From contig NZ_NHOA01000017.1 of the NCBI RefSeq assembly GCF_002727125.1, forward strand, positions 37,267 to 101,266: a stretch of DNA of 64,000 bases, read 5' to 3'. The stretch's first letter is position 1. Each line of letters starts with the position of its first letter. This document shows, piece by piece, positions 40,714-49,292 of this stretch. This DNA is from Halorubrum persicum (GTDB taxonomy: Archaea > Halobacteriota > Halobacteria > Halobacteriales > Haloferacaceae). Below the pieces are notes generated by a model that searched no databases, was not told the origin of the DNA, and saw nothing but the letters and a program-made list of their open reading frames with translations. The position numbers and the translations under genes were made by a program.

Positions 40714-43107
40714 TCATGCACTCGTTTCTTGGCCAGTCTCACCGCCCATGCGTTCAGGCGCGATTCGCGACAGCCGCATCGCGTTGCCGGTGACGCCGAG
40801 GCTCATCCCCATATCTCCGACGACGACAGCGACGGCGACACTGACGAGCCCAATCGGCACGCCGACGGCAAGCAGCGCCTTCACGCCGAGACTCGCCCAA
40901 ATGTTCTGCCGGATCACGCCGTTGGCCGTATGCGACAGGTCGTACAGGTACGGGAGTTTCCCGACGTCGTCGCCCATCAACGCAATATCGGCTGTCTCGA
41001 GAGCGGTGTCGGTACCGGCCGCGCCCATCGCAATGCCGACCTCCGCGGTGGCGAGCGCGGGCGCGTCGTTGATGCCGTCACCGACCATCGCGACCTCCCC
41101 GTACTCCGCCTGTAACTCCTCGACAGCGTCGACCTTCTCGTCGGGCAGGAGTTCTGCGCGATACTCATCGACACCGACCTGCTCGGCGATGGCGCGGGCG
41201 GTGCCCTCGTTGTCGCCGGTCAGCATCACGACGCGCTCGACGCCCAGCTCGTGCAGGCGTTCGACGGCCCGCTTCGAGGCCGGGCGCACCTCGTCGGCGA
41301 TGGCGATCGCACCCAGCAGTTCCGACTCCGTCCCGACGATAACGACCGTCTTGCCCTCCTGCTCCAGCGCGGTGAGTGCATTCTCGGCGAACGCCCCGTC
41401 GTCGGACTCGGCTGCCTCTTCCGCCATGACGCCGCCGTCCGTCTCACGGCGTGCCCGTGAGAGATCGAAGCCCAGCTCCTCGAAGAGCGCGGGCTTGCCC
41501 GCATAGTACGTCTCGCCGTCGATCTCGCCGCGGATGCCCTTCCCGGTGAGGCTCTCGAAACCCGTCGGGTCGGGCAGGTTGCCCACGCCCGCCTCCTCAG
41601 CACGGGCGAGAATAGCTGCTGCGATGGGGTGTTCGCTCCGCCGCTCCAGTCCGGCGGCGCGACGGAGCAGATCGTCAGCCGTGGTGTCACCGACCGGAAC
41701 GACGTCGGTGACGGCGAGTTCGCCCTTGGTGAGCGTCCCGGTCTTGTCGACGGCGACTGCGTCGACCCCACCCATCGCTTCCAGATAGTTGCCGCCCTTG
41801 ATCAGGACGCCGTTCTTCGCGGCGCTGGTGATGCCCGACACCACCGAGACGGGTGTGGAGATGACGAACGCACACGGGCAGGCGATCACCAGCAGGGTGA
41901 GCCCCCGGATGAACCACGTCTGCCAGTCGCTCGCGAAGGTGAACCCGTATCCGGCTAGGTCCACCGACACCGGATCAGCGATAACCAGCGGCGGGATAGC
42001 GGCGGTCAGGATTGCCAGCACGACGACGAGGGGTGTGTAGTAGCCGGAGAAGCGGTCGACGAACTGCTCGGACTCGGTTTTCTTCGCCTGTGCGCCCTGT
42101 ACCATCTCGATGATGCGCGAGAGCGTCGAATCGCCAGCGGTCGAGGTGACCTCTACCTCGAGGTACCCCTCTTCGTTGATCGCGCCGGCGTAGACCTCGT
42201 CGCCGGCGGTCTTGTCGACGGGGACGCTCTCGCCCGTGATCGGCGACTGGTCGACTGCACTCTCGCCGTCGATGACCGTCCCGTCGAGCGGAATCTTGTC
42301 GCCGGGGCGGACGACGACGGTCTCGCCAACGTCGACCTCCTCGGCGGGAACGGTCACTTCCTCACCATCCCGAAGGACGGTCGCCTCGTCGGGCGAGAGT
42401 TCCATCAGCTCGCGCAGGGAGTCCCGTGCCCTGTCCATCGCGTAGTCCTCGAGCAGTTCGGCGATGCTGAACAGGACGGCCAGCGTGGCGGCCTCGACGA
42501 AGTAGCCGATACCGGTCGCCGCGATGATCGCCGTCCCCATCAGGAGGTCGATGTCCAGGCTTCGGTTCTTCGCGGAGTAGTATCCGCTACGGACGACCGG
42601 GATGCCACTGGCCGCGACGGCGCCGAGGAACAGGACATCCGCGATGTGGAGCGGGTACTCGAGGACGCTTGCCACCGTAATGTTCTGCCCGGTGAGGAGG
42701 AACTCGAAGAGGAGGCCGAGCGTGACGAACGCCGCACCGAGCCACGTCTTCTTCGCGCGAGGACTCGTCCAGACCTCCGATGGGGGCGCGATGTCGACGC
42801 CATCGGTCGCCTGGTTGTCCTCATCATCGCTCTCGGCGTCCGAGCCCCCGACGACCTCGTAGCCGGCGCCTTCAATCGCCTTGACTACGTCGGCTTCGCT
42901 GGTCCGATCAGGGTCGTACGTGACGTTGGCCGTGCCGGTGGTCGGCTGGAGCGTGGCGTCAGTAATGCCGTCGACACGCTGGAGGCTCTTGTCCACCTTT
43001 TGGGCGCAAGAGGGACAGTCCATTTCGGGGACGGCGAGGCGGGCGGTCAGCTCACGTCGCTGTCCGCCGCCGCTCGTTCCCCCGGCTGCGTCCGGATTCT
43101 CTGTCAT
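40714..43107 (-). CDS. Heavy-metal P1B-type ATPase, ZntA-like (Zn/Cd/Pb)
   Basis: A 797-residue protein from ATG 43105-43107. An N-terminal HMA domain has VPEMDCPSCAQKVDKSLQRV. Membrane helices surround CPCAFVISTPV, the metal motif of the P1B-2 (Zn2+, Cd2+, Pb2+) class rather than the Cu class. DKTGTLTKG is the phosphorylation site, HPIAAAIL the nucleotide site and MVGDGINDAPALA the hinge. It exports metal ions from the cytoplasm. A 14-base palindrome 38 bases upstream and the preceding regulator gene suggest metal-controlled expression. Confidence 0.92.
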   Translation of the reverse strand: MTENPDAAGGTSGGGQRRELTARLAVPEMDCPSCAQKVDKSLQRVDGITDATLQPTTGTANVTYDPDRTSEADVVKAIEGAGYEVVGGSDAESDDEDNQATDGVDIAPPSEVWTSPRAKKTWLGAAFVTLGLLFEFLLTGQNITVASVLEYPLHIADVLFLGAVAASGIPVVRSGYYSAKNRSLDIDLLMGTAIIAATGIGYFVEAATLAVLFSIAELLEDYAMDRARDSLRELMELSPDEATVLRDGEEVTVPAEEVDVGETVVVRPGDKIPLDGTVIDGESAVDQSPITGESVPVDKTAGDEVYAGAINEEGYLEVEVTSTAGDSTLSRIIEMVQGAQAKKTESEQFVDRFSGYYTPLVVVLAILTAAIPPLVIADPVSVDLAGYGFTFASDWQTWFIRGLTLLVIACPCAFVISTPVSVVSGITSAAKNGVLIKGGNYLEAMGGVDAVAVDKTGTLTKGELAVTDVVPVGDTTADDLLRRAAGLERRSEHPIAAAILARAEEAGVGNLPDPTGFESLTGKGIRGEIDGETYYAGKPALFEELGFDLSRARRETDGGVMAEEAAESDDGAFAENALTALEQEGKTVVIVGTESELLGAIAIADEVRPASKRAVERLHELGVERVVMLTGDNEGTARAIAEQVGVDEYRAELLPDEKVDAVEELQAEYGEVAMVGDGINDAPALATAEVGIAMGAAGTDTALETADIALMGDDVGKLPYLYDLSHTANGVIRQNIWASLGVKALLAVGVPIGLVSVAVAVVVGDMGMSLGVTGNAMRLSRIAPERMGGETGQETSA

Positions 43108-43144
43108 CACGTCACGGTAGGAGCGGGAGTTCGATATGTCTTTG

Positions 43145-43158
43145 TTGGAATATTCCAA
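43145..43158 (-). promoter_or_regulatory. Palindromic operator upstream of the P1B ATPase
   Basis: TTGGAATATTCCAA is a perfect 14-base palindrome 38 bases before the ATG at 43107. Its AATATT centre may double as the TATA region. Confidence 0.55.
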
Positions 43159-43167
43159 TCGAGGGCG

Positions 43168-43917
43168 TCAGTGCGATGCCAGCCGTTCTTCCGCTACCTG
43201 TTCGCCGGCAACATGTTGCTTCGCCAAATGTTCTTCCGCCCGACGGAGTCGGTAGGTGAGTGTTGACCGTGGCACGTCGAGATGCTCGGCGAGCTCGCCG
43301 ACGTCGACCTCGCGGGGTGACTCGTAGTAGCCGTGTTCGACCGCGGCCTGGAGTGCGGCCTCCTGGGCTGGCGGGAGGCCGCTCGGTTTCCCGTCGCGTC
43401 CCCCAGCTCCTGTCGTCGTGTCCGCTGTGCGGAGCATCTCCATCTGGGCGCATTCCCCGACGGCAACCCCGAGGGAATCGAAGAACGCCGCCACATCGCC
43501 CTCGCCGGCGTGAATGAGCCGCCACGTGTAGTGGCGCCCCTCGTGACGGGTCTCGAATAAGACGCCGTCGCCGAGGTGATCGCGAGCGATGTGGGGAACT
43601 GAGGCGCAGGTCGGAGTGCGCTCCCAGTCGGAGTAAAGGATGAGCGTGTCGTCCGTGCGGTCGAGGACACGGGTAGTCTGGGTTGCGCCGCAGTCCTCGG
43701 TGGCGAGACAGTCGGCGTAGTAGTCGCTGTTGCGAAACGCGTCCTCGATGGCGTCGAGTGCGTCCGGAGTGCCGGTGGCATGGTCGACTCGCCAGAGCTG
43801 GTCGGCAGTGGCGTGCAGCGAGAGTGAACGAACGCGAGCGTCGGAGTGGTCTGCGAGGGCGTCCGCCACCCGGTTGCAGCCGGGCTCGTATTCGAGAGCG
43901 AAGACGAGTTCGCGCAT
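43168..43917 (-). CDS. Bat-like HTH regulator, probable metal-responsive
   Basis: A 249-residue protein from ATG 43915-43917 (MRELVFALEYEPGCNRVADA). The C-terminal HTH is HGYYESPREVDVGELAEHLD followed by VPRSTLTYRLRRAEEHLAKQ, the HTH-10 class of bacterio-opsin activator. The N-terminal sensor has CLATEDCGAT, CASVPHIARDH and ECAQ, with Cys and His suited to metal. It ends 60 bases before the ATPase gene in the same direction, so it probably controls that gene through the palindrome between them. Confidence 0.75.
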   Translation of the reverse strand: MRELVFALEYEPGCNRVADALADHSDARVRSLSLHATADQLWRVDHATGTPDALDAIEDAFRNSDYYADCLATEDCGATQTTRVLDRTDDTLILYSDWERTPTCASVPHIARDHLGDGVLFETRHEGRHYTWRLIHAGEGDVAAFFDSLGVAVGECAQMEMLRTADTTTGAGGRDGKPSGLPPAQEAALQAAVEHGYYESPREVDVGELAEHLDVPRSTLTYRLRRAEEHLAKQHVAGEQVAEERLASH

Positions 43918-43978
43918 ACCCCGACTAAGGCCTGCTACGACATAACCCATGGCCTGCAGCGTTGTCGACTAGTGGACC

Positions 43979-44263
43979 TCAGATTACGTCGTCAGGGTCG
44001 TGGACTTCCTGCATTCGCTGTGCTTCGGCCGCGTATTGCTCTTGGAGGTCGGGGTCATCGACTATGCCAAGATTGCCGGGTTCAGCATCGACTGCTGCTG
44101 TCGTGTCTCGGACGTCGGTGAAGGACGTGAGTGCGCGTTCCTTCCGATAGTACTGTTCTCCATCGGGTGTTGCGTAGGTGAGGATGATCAGGTTCTGCTC
44201 GTCATCGGAGTACGTCCGTTCGACAAGCCAAACACGAACGTCATCTTCAGACTGATTTGCCAT
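43979..44263 (-). CDS. Small acidic backbone protein
   Basis: A 94-residue protein from ATG 44261-44263 (MANQSEDDVRVWLVERTYSD). EQNLIILTYATPDGEQYYRK is beta-rich and the C-terminus helical (LQEQYAAEAQRMQEVHDPDD). It resembles haloarchaeal plasmid proteins; function unknown. It resumes the backbone after the metal block. Confidence 0.6.
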   Translation of the reverse strand: MANQSEDDVRVWLVERTYSDDEQNLIILTYATPDGEQYYRKERALTSFTDVRDTTAAVDAEPGNLGIVDDPDLQEQYAAEAQRMQEVHDPDDVI

Positions 44264-44300
44264 ACTTAGGCGTCCCCCGATATCCACTAAGGGATTGGTG

Positions 44301-44963
44301 TTACGGCTTGCTGAGACTCGCCGTCTCGAAGGGTGACTCTCCGGTCGGAATGAGCAGCTCCTGTCGGTCGCCGACTCGCTCGGCCAGCTTCCGTTTCAGG
44401 TACTGCCTCGCCGTCGACGGCGTGAAGACGCCCTTGTCGAGCATATCGCCGACGACGTCTTTGAGGGCCGCGGACTGTCCCTGCAGGTGGCCGTCACCGA
44501 CCGGCTCGCCGTCGTACCAGCGCACCGTCGCGAGCGCGCCGTTCCCGACCGTCTCTCCCTGTTCGACTGTCTCCGAGTCGTACTGGAGCCCAAACCACAG
44601 CGTCCGATAGGCGGTCACCTCGAACGTCGTCGAGACCACGAAGAACGCCTCGTGGTGGAGGTAGTCGAGATGGTCAGCGACGATCTCGTCGAGGCTGAGC
44701 TCTGTGGCGCGGGGCTTCGGCTCGACGACCGTCGACGGTCGATCCTCGCCGGCGAGGTAGCCGTCGACCGCTTCTGCCTCGAGGCCATCGGCCAGTTCCG
44801 CCAGCAGCTGTTTCGCCCACTTGGAGTCGGTGTCGTCGCCACCGAACGGCGATTCAGCCGAAATTCGGCGCTTGAGCTTGAGGTTTGCTGCACCCCAATG
44901 GCTGTAGTGGAGCGTGTACTGTCCGTCTGTGCGTTCGTACGCAACGAGTGCGCGGTGTCCCAT
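44301..44963 (-). CDS. Backbone protein, DUF6735-like
   Basis: A 220-residue protein starting MGHRALVAYERTDGQYTLHY. SHWGAANLKLKRRISAESPF, then YLHHEAFFVVSTTFEVTAYR and FGLQYDSETVEQGETVGNGA are typical of a haloarchaea-only family often called DUF6735. The C-terminus is helical and basic. Function unknown. A leader hairpin ends 35 bases upstream. Confidence 0.65.
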   Translation of the reverse strand: MGHRALVAYERTDGQYTLHYSHWGAANLKLKRRISAESPFGGDDTDSKWAKQLLAELADGLEAEAVDGYLAGEDRPSTVVEPKPRATELSLDEIVADHLDYLHHEAFFVVSTTFEVTAYRTLWFGLQYDSETVEQGETVGNGALATVRWYDGEPVGDGHLQGQSAALKDVVGDMLDKGVFTPSTARQYLKRKLAERVGDRQELLIPTGESPFETASLSKP

Positions 44964-44997
44964 CGAGCAATCACCTCACGGGGCGACCGCGACTGGA

Positions 44998-45029
44998 TCG
45001 CCCCGCACCCCTCTCGGGGGACGAACAAC
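44998..45029 (-). promoter_or_regulatory. T-tract/hairpin leader element, gene 44301-44963
   Basis: GTTGTTCGTCCCC, loop CGAGAGGGGTGC and closing GGGGCGA on the minus strand, 35 bases before the ATG. Confidence 0.72.
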
Positions 45030-45030
45030 G

Positions 45031-45411
45031 CTACTCGTCGATCGGGTCGGGGGAACTGAGGTCCGCGTGGAGGACTTCGCCATCGCGAACGACGTACCGC
45101 TTGGCCAGGACTGGGAAGCGGCATTTGGTGAATCCCGCCGTCTGGATATCGAACTCTTCGTCGGCTTCGAGGTGGTCGGCGAGTTCTCGCAGGAATTCGT
45201 GGGTCACGATCCCGCCTTCGTAGTCCGGCAGGCTGTTCTCCCGCGCCTCGTACACCTCGAAGTCGTCGTACCCCCAGATGGTGAGCTCTCCGTCTTCGGT
45301 CACCTCCCAGTTGAGCGTCCCGAAGCAGTAGTTCTCACAGAGCTCGCGGACTGTCCGGGGATCCGATACGATCGCGCCAGTCGACGTGGTCGCAGCTTGC
45401 AGTGTCGCCAT
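45031..45411 (-). CDS. Backbone protein of unknown function
   Basis: A 126-residue protein from ATG 45409-45411. FGTLNWEVTEDGELTIWGYD and GGIVTHEFLRELADHLEADE, then KRYVVRDGEVLHADLSS suggest a small alpha/beta fold. No family is recognised. A leader hairpin ends 18 bases upstream. Confidence 0.6.
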   Translation of the reverse strand: MATLQAATTSTGAIVSDPRTVRELCENYCFGTLNWEVTEDGELTIWGYDDFEVYEARENSLPDYEGGIVTHEFLRELADHLEADEEFDIQTAGFTKCRFPVLAKRYVVRDGEVLHADLSSPDPIDE

Positions 45412-45428
45412 GTCTGGACTTCACGGGG

Positions 45429-45462
45429 TCGCCCCCGCACCCCTGTCGGGGGCGATAAACCA
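45429..45462 (-). promoter_or_regulatory. T-tract/hairpin leader element, gene 45031-45411
   Basis: GGTTTATCGCCCCC, loop GACAGGGGTGC and closing GGGGGCGA on the minus strand: the cleanest stem of the family, 18 bases before the ATG. Confidence 0.78.
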
Positions 45463-45502
45463 ACGTGAAAGGTGCCTCCCTGGGCGTGGCCGGCGACTCC
45501 AG

Positions 45503-45733
45503 TTAGGAATCTGCGTGGGCGTCCGCCCCGGCACCGTCGCCCGGCCGCGTGAGAAGGCTCACCTCCTCCAGGAGGTCTCTCGCGGTCTCGACTCGCTCTC
45601 GATCCGCGTCGTCCAATCGGTCGACGTCGAGTCGGTTGAGATTGCTGAGTACACGATGCATCCGGTAGCCCTGTTTGAACTCTTGCTCCATCGGAAGCGC
45701 CTCACCGCTCGCCGGCGCGGAAAGACCCACCAT
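45503..45733 (-). CDS. Small helical backbone protein
   Basis: A 76-residue protein from the ATG at 45733, or 62 residues from MEQEFKQGYRMHR. RVLSNLNRLDVDRLDDADRE then RVETARDLLEEVSLL is all helix. It lies between a leader element and inverted-repeat copy 5. Function unknown. Confidence 0.5.
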   Translation of the reverse strand: MVGLSAPASGEALPMEQEFKQGYRMHRVLSNLNRLDVDRLDDADRERVETARDLLEEVSLLTRPGDGAGADAHADS

Positions 45734-45768
45734 CGAGACTGGCGTCGGACTTGCAGGAGATCCCGGTC

Positions 45769-45810
45769 TTAACCAACGAATCTCGACGGCACTCGCAGGC
45801 TGTTGGTTAA
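45769..45810. repeat. TTAACCAACA inverted repeat, copy 5
   Basis: TTAACCAACG (45769-45778) and TGTTGGTTAA (45801-45810) with a 22-base spacer and one mismatch lie between two tandem minus-strand genes. Confidence 0.85.
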
Positions 45811-45829
45811 TCGATGCCCAGCATTGGCC

Positions 45830-46711
45830 TTACTCGAGATTGGGGCCGTAGCGAGCCGAGCCACACTCCCGGCACTCCCAGATTGGTTGCCCCGTCCACG
45901 CCTCATCCGGGACCGACTCGTGGGTCTTGAACCGATGGTCGGTCGCCCGTCCACAGGTTTGACAGTCGAGTTCCTGCGTCGTCGGTACCGACGACTCCTG
46001 CCGATCAGCCCCAGCTTCGCCAGCGGATTCGGTCAGCGCCATCGCTGGAACCAGCCACACCGCATCGTCGGCGTCGTCGAGGACCGCGTCGAGACGCGAC
46101 GCGGCGCGGATGCCGTCCCCACGCTGGTCGTAGAGGCGCGTCGGGGCCTGTTCCGGACGCTCCGACGCTTCCTGCCCGTGCCACCCAGCCCGGTCACGGG
46201 CGGCACTGAGAAGCCGCTCTCCCTCCGCTGACGACACCTGTACGGCGTCGGGAAGTGAGGGCCATTGCTCGGCCAGCTGGCGCGCCGGCGCCTCGTCGAG
46301 ATCGTAGATGAGCGTGTAGTCGTCGACGGCCGGCTCCGCCTCGTTAGCGGAGAGGAGGTTCGCCGCGGCGCCGCCCTTCGCGACGGCGCCGTAGAACGTG
46401 GTCGACTCGACGACCAGGTGGACGATGCCGAGGAACGTCGTCGACGCGGCCTCGTCCGTGCGAGTGGCGTCACTTCCGAGATGGTTAGTGAGACAGAACC
46501 GGCATTTCGTCTGGCCGTCTGGGACTGACGCCCCACACGACTTGCACTCGCCGTCGGCGGCCGTCGGCGCATCAGGGTAGCCACCAGCGCTCGTCGCGAC
46601 GCGTTGCCGCCGGGGGGCACCCTCACACCCGTCGTCCAGCCTCGTGTCCGGAATGTGGGACGCCTCGCCGGTCGGCCGCAGTTCCTCAAAGTCGGAGTAA
46701 CGACCGTTCAT
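45830..46711 (-). CDS. Zinc-ribbon protein with two metal sites
   Basis: A 293-residue protein from ATG 46709-46711 (MNGRYSDFEELRPTGEASHI). The first zinc ribbon is CKSCGASVPDGQTKCRFC; the second, near the C-terminus, is CQTCGRATDHRF...WECRECGSARYG. The middle (110-220) is alpha/beta with TTFYGAVAKGGAAANLLSAN. It is a haloarchaeal plasmid family of unknown function. The upstream gap to the TnpB gene is 144 bases. Confidence 0.65.
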   Translation of the reverse strand: MNGRYSDFEELRPTGEASHIPDTRLDDGCEGAPRRQRVATSAGGYPDAPTAADGECKSCGASVPDGQTKCRFCLTNHLGSDATRTDEAASTTFLGIVHLVVESTTFYGAVAKGGAAANLLSANEAEPAVDDYTLIYDLDEAPARQLAEQWPSLPDAVQVSSAEGERLLSAARDRAGWHGQEASERPEQAPTRLYDQRGDGIRAASRLDAVLDDADDAVWLVPAMALTESAGEAGADRQESSVPTTQELDCQTCGRATDHRFKTHESVPDEAWTGQPIWECRECGSARYGPNLE

Positions 46712-46855
46712 AGATACCACCCTGTCGAAACCGATCCCCGCAGCTGAGGGAACGAATGTGTTCGCTTGCCTACGCTACCGCCGTTGCCGGTGGAGGGCAG
46801 CATCCCCCACCTGACTATATTAATACATTTAAGCATAGATCGAGTTGTGAGTTGT

Positions 46856-48085
46856 ATGGAGGTCCGTCGAACTGTCCCGGTCAAACTCGACGTGACCGAC
46901 GAGCAGGCGGACCTGCTCCACGAGACGATTGATGAGTTCCTGTGGGCGGCCAATTACGTCGTGGGCTCCGCGTGGGACGGCGAGTGGGCAGAAACCCGTT
47001 CGTCCGTCCTGCATGAGATGACCTACGACGAGGTTCGCGAGCAGACGCGACTCCACAGCAACCACGTCCAATCGGCTCGCAACCGTGCTGTTGACGCGCT
47101 CAAGAGCGTCGTCGCCGAGTGGAAGAACGGCGAGTACGCTTCGATTCCGACATTCTCCTCGCCGTTCTGCGAATACAACCAGCGCAACGCCACGTTCCAC
47201 GACGACCACGCCGTGTTGTCTACCGTCGATGGGCGTGTCACCGCCGAGTACGTCTTGCCCGACAAGACTCGTGACACGCCCCACTCGAAGTACCTGCGTT
47301 CTGAACGATGGGAGACGACAGGCGCGACACTCCACTATCGCCGTGGTGACTTCTACCTCCACGTCCGAACAAAGGCGGACGTAGACGATCCCAAACCGGC
47401 CGAGAACGGAACGGTTCTCGGTGTGGACCTCGGGATCGAGAACATCGCCGTCACCTCGACTGGGGCGTTCTGGTCTGCCGACGAACTCAACCACTGGCGA
47501 ACAGAGTACGTCCAGCGCCGCAAGTCGCTGCAGGAGTGTGGTTCGCGGTGGGCCCACGAGAACGTCCAAGCGGTCGGACGCAAGGAGACGGGGCGCTTCG
47601 AGCAGTATCTTCACCGTATCGCGAACGACATCATCGCTGAAGCGAGCGAGTGTGGTTGTACGGTTATCGCCTTCGAGGACCTGACGGATATCCGCGATCG
47701 GATGCCCGACACCCGCAAGTTCCACGAGTGGGCATTCAATCGTCTGTACGACTACGTCTCGTACAAGGCCGAGGGACGCGGGATTCAGGTTGAGCAGGTA
47801 AACCCGAAGAACACGTCCCGACGGTGTTCGTCGTGTGGGTTCACCCACGAGGACAACCGCCCGTCGCAGGACACCTTCCGCTGTCAGTCCTGTGGATACG
47901 AGAACCACGCGGACTACAACGCAGCGAAGAACATCGGCTATCGACTCCTTCGCAACCAAACTGGCGGCGAAGGAGGCGCACCCGTAGGCGTGCGCTTGAA
48001 CATCGGGATGCTGAACGCGAACGGGGTCAAACCCGTACCAGATTCGGTTAGAGCGGGAGTCCATGGTGAAAGTCCACCTCTTTAG
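46856..48085 (+). CDS. tnpB: TnpB RNA-guided nuclease of an IS200/IS605-type element
   Basis: A 409-residue protein from ATG 46856-46858. RuvC residues are present: [15 protein letters not shown] (D), [13 protein letters not shown] (E) and [17 protein letters not shown] (D). The zinc finger is [14 protein letters not shown]...FRCQSCGY. TnpB proteins cut DNA next to a short target motif, guided by an RNA from the element's right end. No tnpA is adjacent, so the element moves only with help. A TATA-like TATATTAATA precedes the start by 30 bases. It sits within the backbone cluster. Confidence 0.92.
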   Translation: MEVRRTVPVKLDVTDEQADLLHETIDEFLWAANYVVGSAWDGEWAETRSSVLHEMTYDEVREQTRLHSNHVQSARNRAVDALKSVVAEWKNGEYASIPTFSSPFCEYNQRNATFHDDHAVLSTVDGRVTAEYVLPDKTRDTPHSKYLRSERWETTGATLHYRRGDFYLHVRTKADVDDPKPAENGTVLGVDLGIENIAVTSTGAFWSADELNHWRTEYVQRRKSLQECGSRWAHENVQAVGRKETGRFEQYLHRIANDIIAEASECGCTVIAFEDLTDIRDRMPDTRKFHEWAFNRLYDYVSYKAEGRGIQVEQVNPKNTSRRCSSCGFTHEDNRPSQDTFRCQSCGYENHADYNAAKNIGYRLLRNQTGGEGGAPVGVRLNIGMLNANGVKPVPDSVRAGVHGESPPL

Positions 48086-48089
48086 GTGG
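48074..48089 (+). mobile_element. Right-end hairpin of the TnpB element
   Basis: CCACCT and AGGTGG (48074-48079, 48084-48089) enclose CTTT and overlap the tnpB stop. Such right-end hairpins are where the guide RNA scaffold ends; the guide would begin just after. Confidence 0.55.
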
Positions 48090-48193
48090 GCTAGCTTACA
48101 GAGTAGTCTACAGAGAACTTCGCTCGTCTTCGTGTTTAAATCGTAGCGTGGATAGACCGATGTGCAGTACAGACGGAGAGACCGTGATCAGCC

Positions 48194-49120
48194 TCAGGCG
48201 ACCTGCTCCTCCAACGTATCCCGGTGCGCCCGAACAGTCGCCTTCGAGGCGTTCGCTACGTCCGCGGCCTCGGATTGCGTCAACCATCGGCCCTCTTCGC
48301 GACCGGCCTTGTAGAGGCAGGCCGCGGCGAACCCGGCCGGATGAACGCCCGTCGTGACGCCGCGCTCCTCGGCCTGCTCCGCCAGGGTTCGGGCCCGCTG
48401 TCGGATTTCGTCCGGACACTCGAGGTCCGAGGCGAGGCGCGGCACGAACATGCTGGGGGAGACGGGCTCGGCAGGGAGCCCCAGCTCTTCGTTCAGCGTT
48501 TTGTACGCGTTCGTGACTCGTGACTCCGCGACGCGGGCCATCTCGCTGACGTCGTCCACCAACCGCGAAAGACCGTTACACCGACAGGCCCCGTAGACGC
48601 TGGCCGCGGCGATGGCCTCGATGGATCTGCCACGAAGCAGATCCTCGTTCTGGGCGCTCCGGAAGAGCTGACACGCCTGGTCGCGGACCGAATCGGAGAG
48701 CTCGAGCGCACTCGCCAACCGGCGCACCTCGCCCAGCCCGTGGGCGAGATTCCGTTCTGCTTTCGACCGCCAGCGACCCCGGGTCTGCTCACGGCGCATC
48801 CGCGCGAGTCGCCGTCGCTTCTGCCCAGAGATCTCGTTCCCCTTCGCGTCGGTGCCGCGACCGATCTCCGTCGACAGGCCGCGATCATGGCGGGCTGCAG
48901 TGAGTGGGGCGCCCGTTCGCTCACGCTCCTCGTCGTCGTACGTACGCCACTCCGGCCCGTGATCGATGCGCTGTTCGTCGATGACCAGGCCACAGTCCTC
49001 GCAGACCGTTTCGACCGCGTTCGTGGTGACTCGGCCGTCGCACTCGGGACACTGGTTCGCACTCGATTCCGTTCGGACGTCTTCGTCGAATCCGCTCTCG
49101 TAGATGTCTCTAGTTGCCAT
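48194..49120 (-). CDS. tfb: Transcription initiation factor IIB (TFB)
   Basis: A 308-residue protein from ATG 49118-49120. The N-terminal zinc ribbon is CPECDGRVTTNAVETVCEDC. The B-finger region is HGPEWRTYDDEERERTGAPL. Two cyclin repeats follow: VRRLASALELSDSVRDQACQ to EAIAAASVYGACR, and ADVANASKATVRAHRD at the end. TFB recruits RNA polymerase to TBP-bound promoters. Haloarchaea carry several; this accessory copy may direct polymerase to genes of the element. A leader hairpin precedes it. Confidence 0.92.
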   Translation of the reverse strand: MATRDIYESGFDEDVRTESSANQCPECDGRVTTNAVETVCEDCGLVIDEQRIDHGPEWRTYDDEERERTGAPLTAARHDRGLSTEIGRGTDAKGNEISGQKRRRLARMRREQTRGRWRSKAERNLAHGLGEVRRLASALELSDSVRDQACQLFRSAQNEDLLRGRSIEAIAAASVYGACRCNGLSRLVDDVSEMARVAESRVTNAYKTLNEELGLPAEPVSPSMFVPRLASDLECPDEIRQRARTLAEQAEERGVTTGVHPAGFAAACLYKAGREEGRWLTQSEAADVANASKATVRAHRDTLEEQVA

Positions 49121-49156
49121 CGTTCTCACCGTGTTCAGGGAACTCGCCAGTACAGC

Positions 49157-49189
49157 GAGCCCCTCACCCATTCAGGGGTAAATAAACGC
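49157..49189 (-). promoter_or_regulatory. T-tract/hairpin leader element, TFB gene
   Basis: GTTTATTTACCCCT, loop GAATGGGTG and closing AGGGG on the minus strand, 37 bases before the ATG. Confidence 0.68.
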
Positions 49190-49292
49190 TATCGAGTACG
49201 GAATTCGGTCCTGGGGGTTGTGGCACTGAATACAGTGTTTGCTCCTAAACCGGCGTAGGTAACGTACTCCAAGCGGAATTATCTACGCGTTC

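Noticed and set aside
46829..48064. Long minus-strand open frame opposite tnpB
   Set aside because: The plus frame has every TnpB catalytic and zinc residue; the opposite frame has no recognisable domain.
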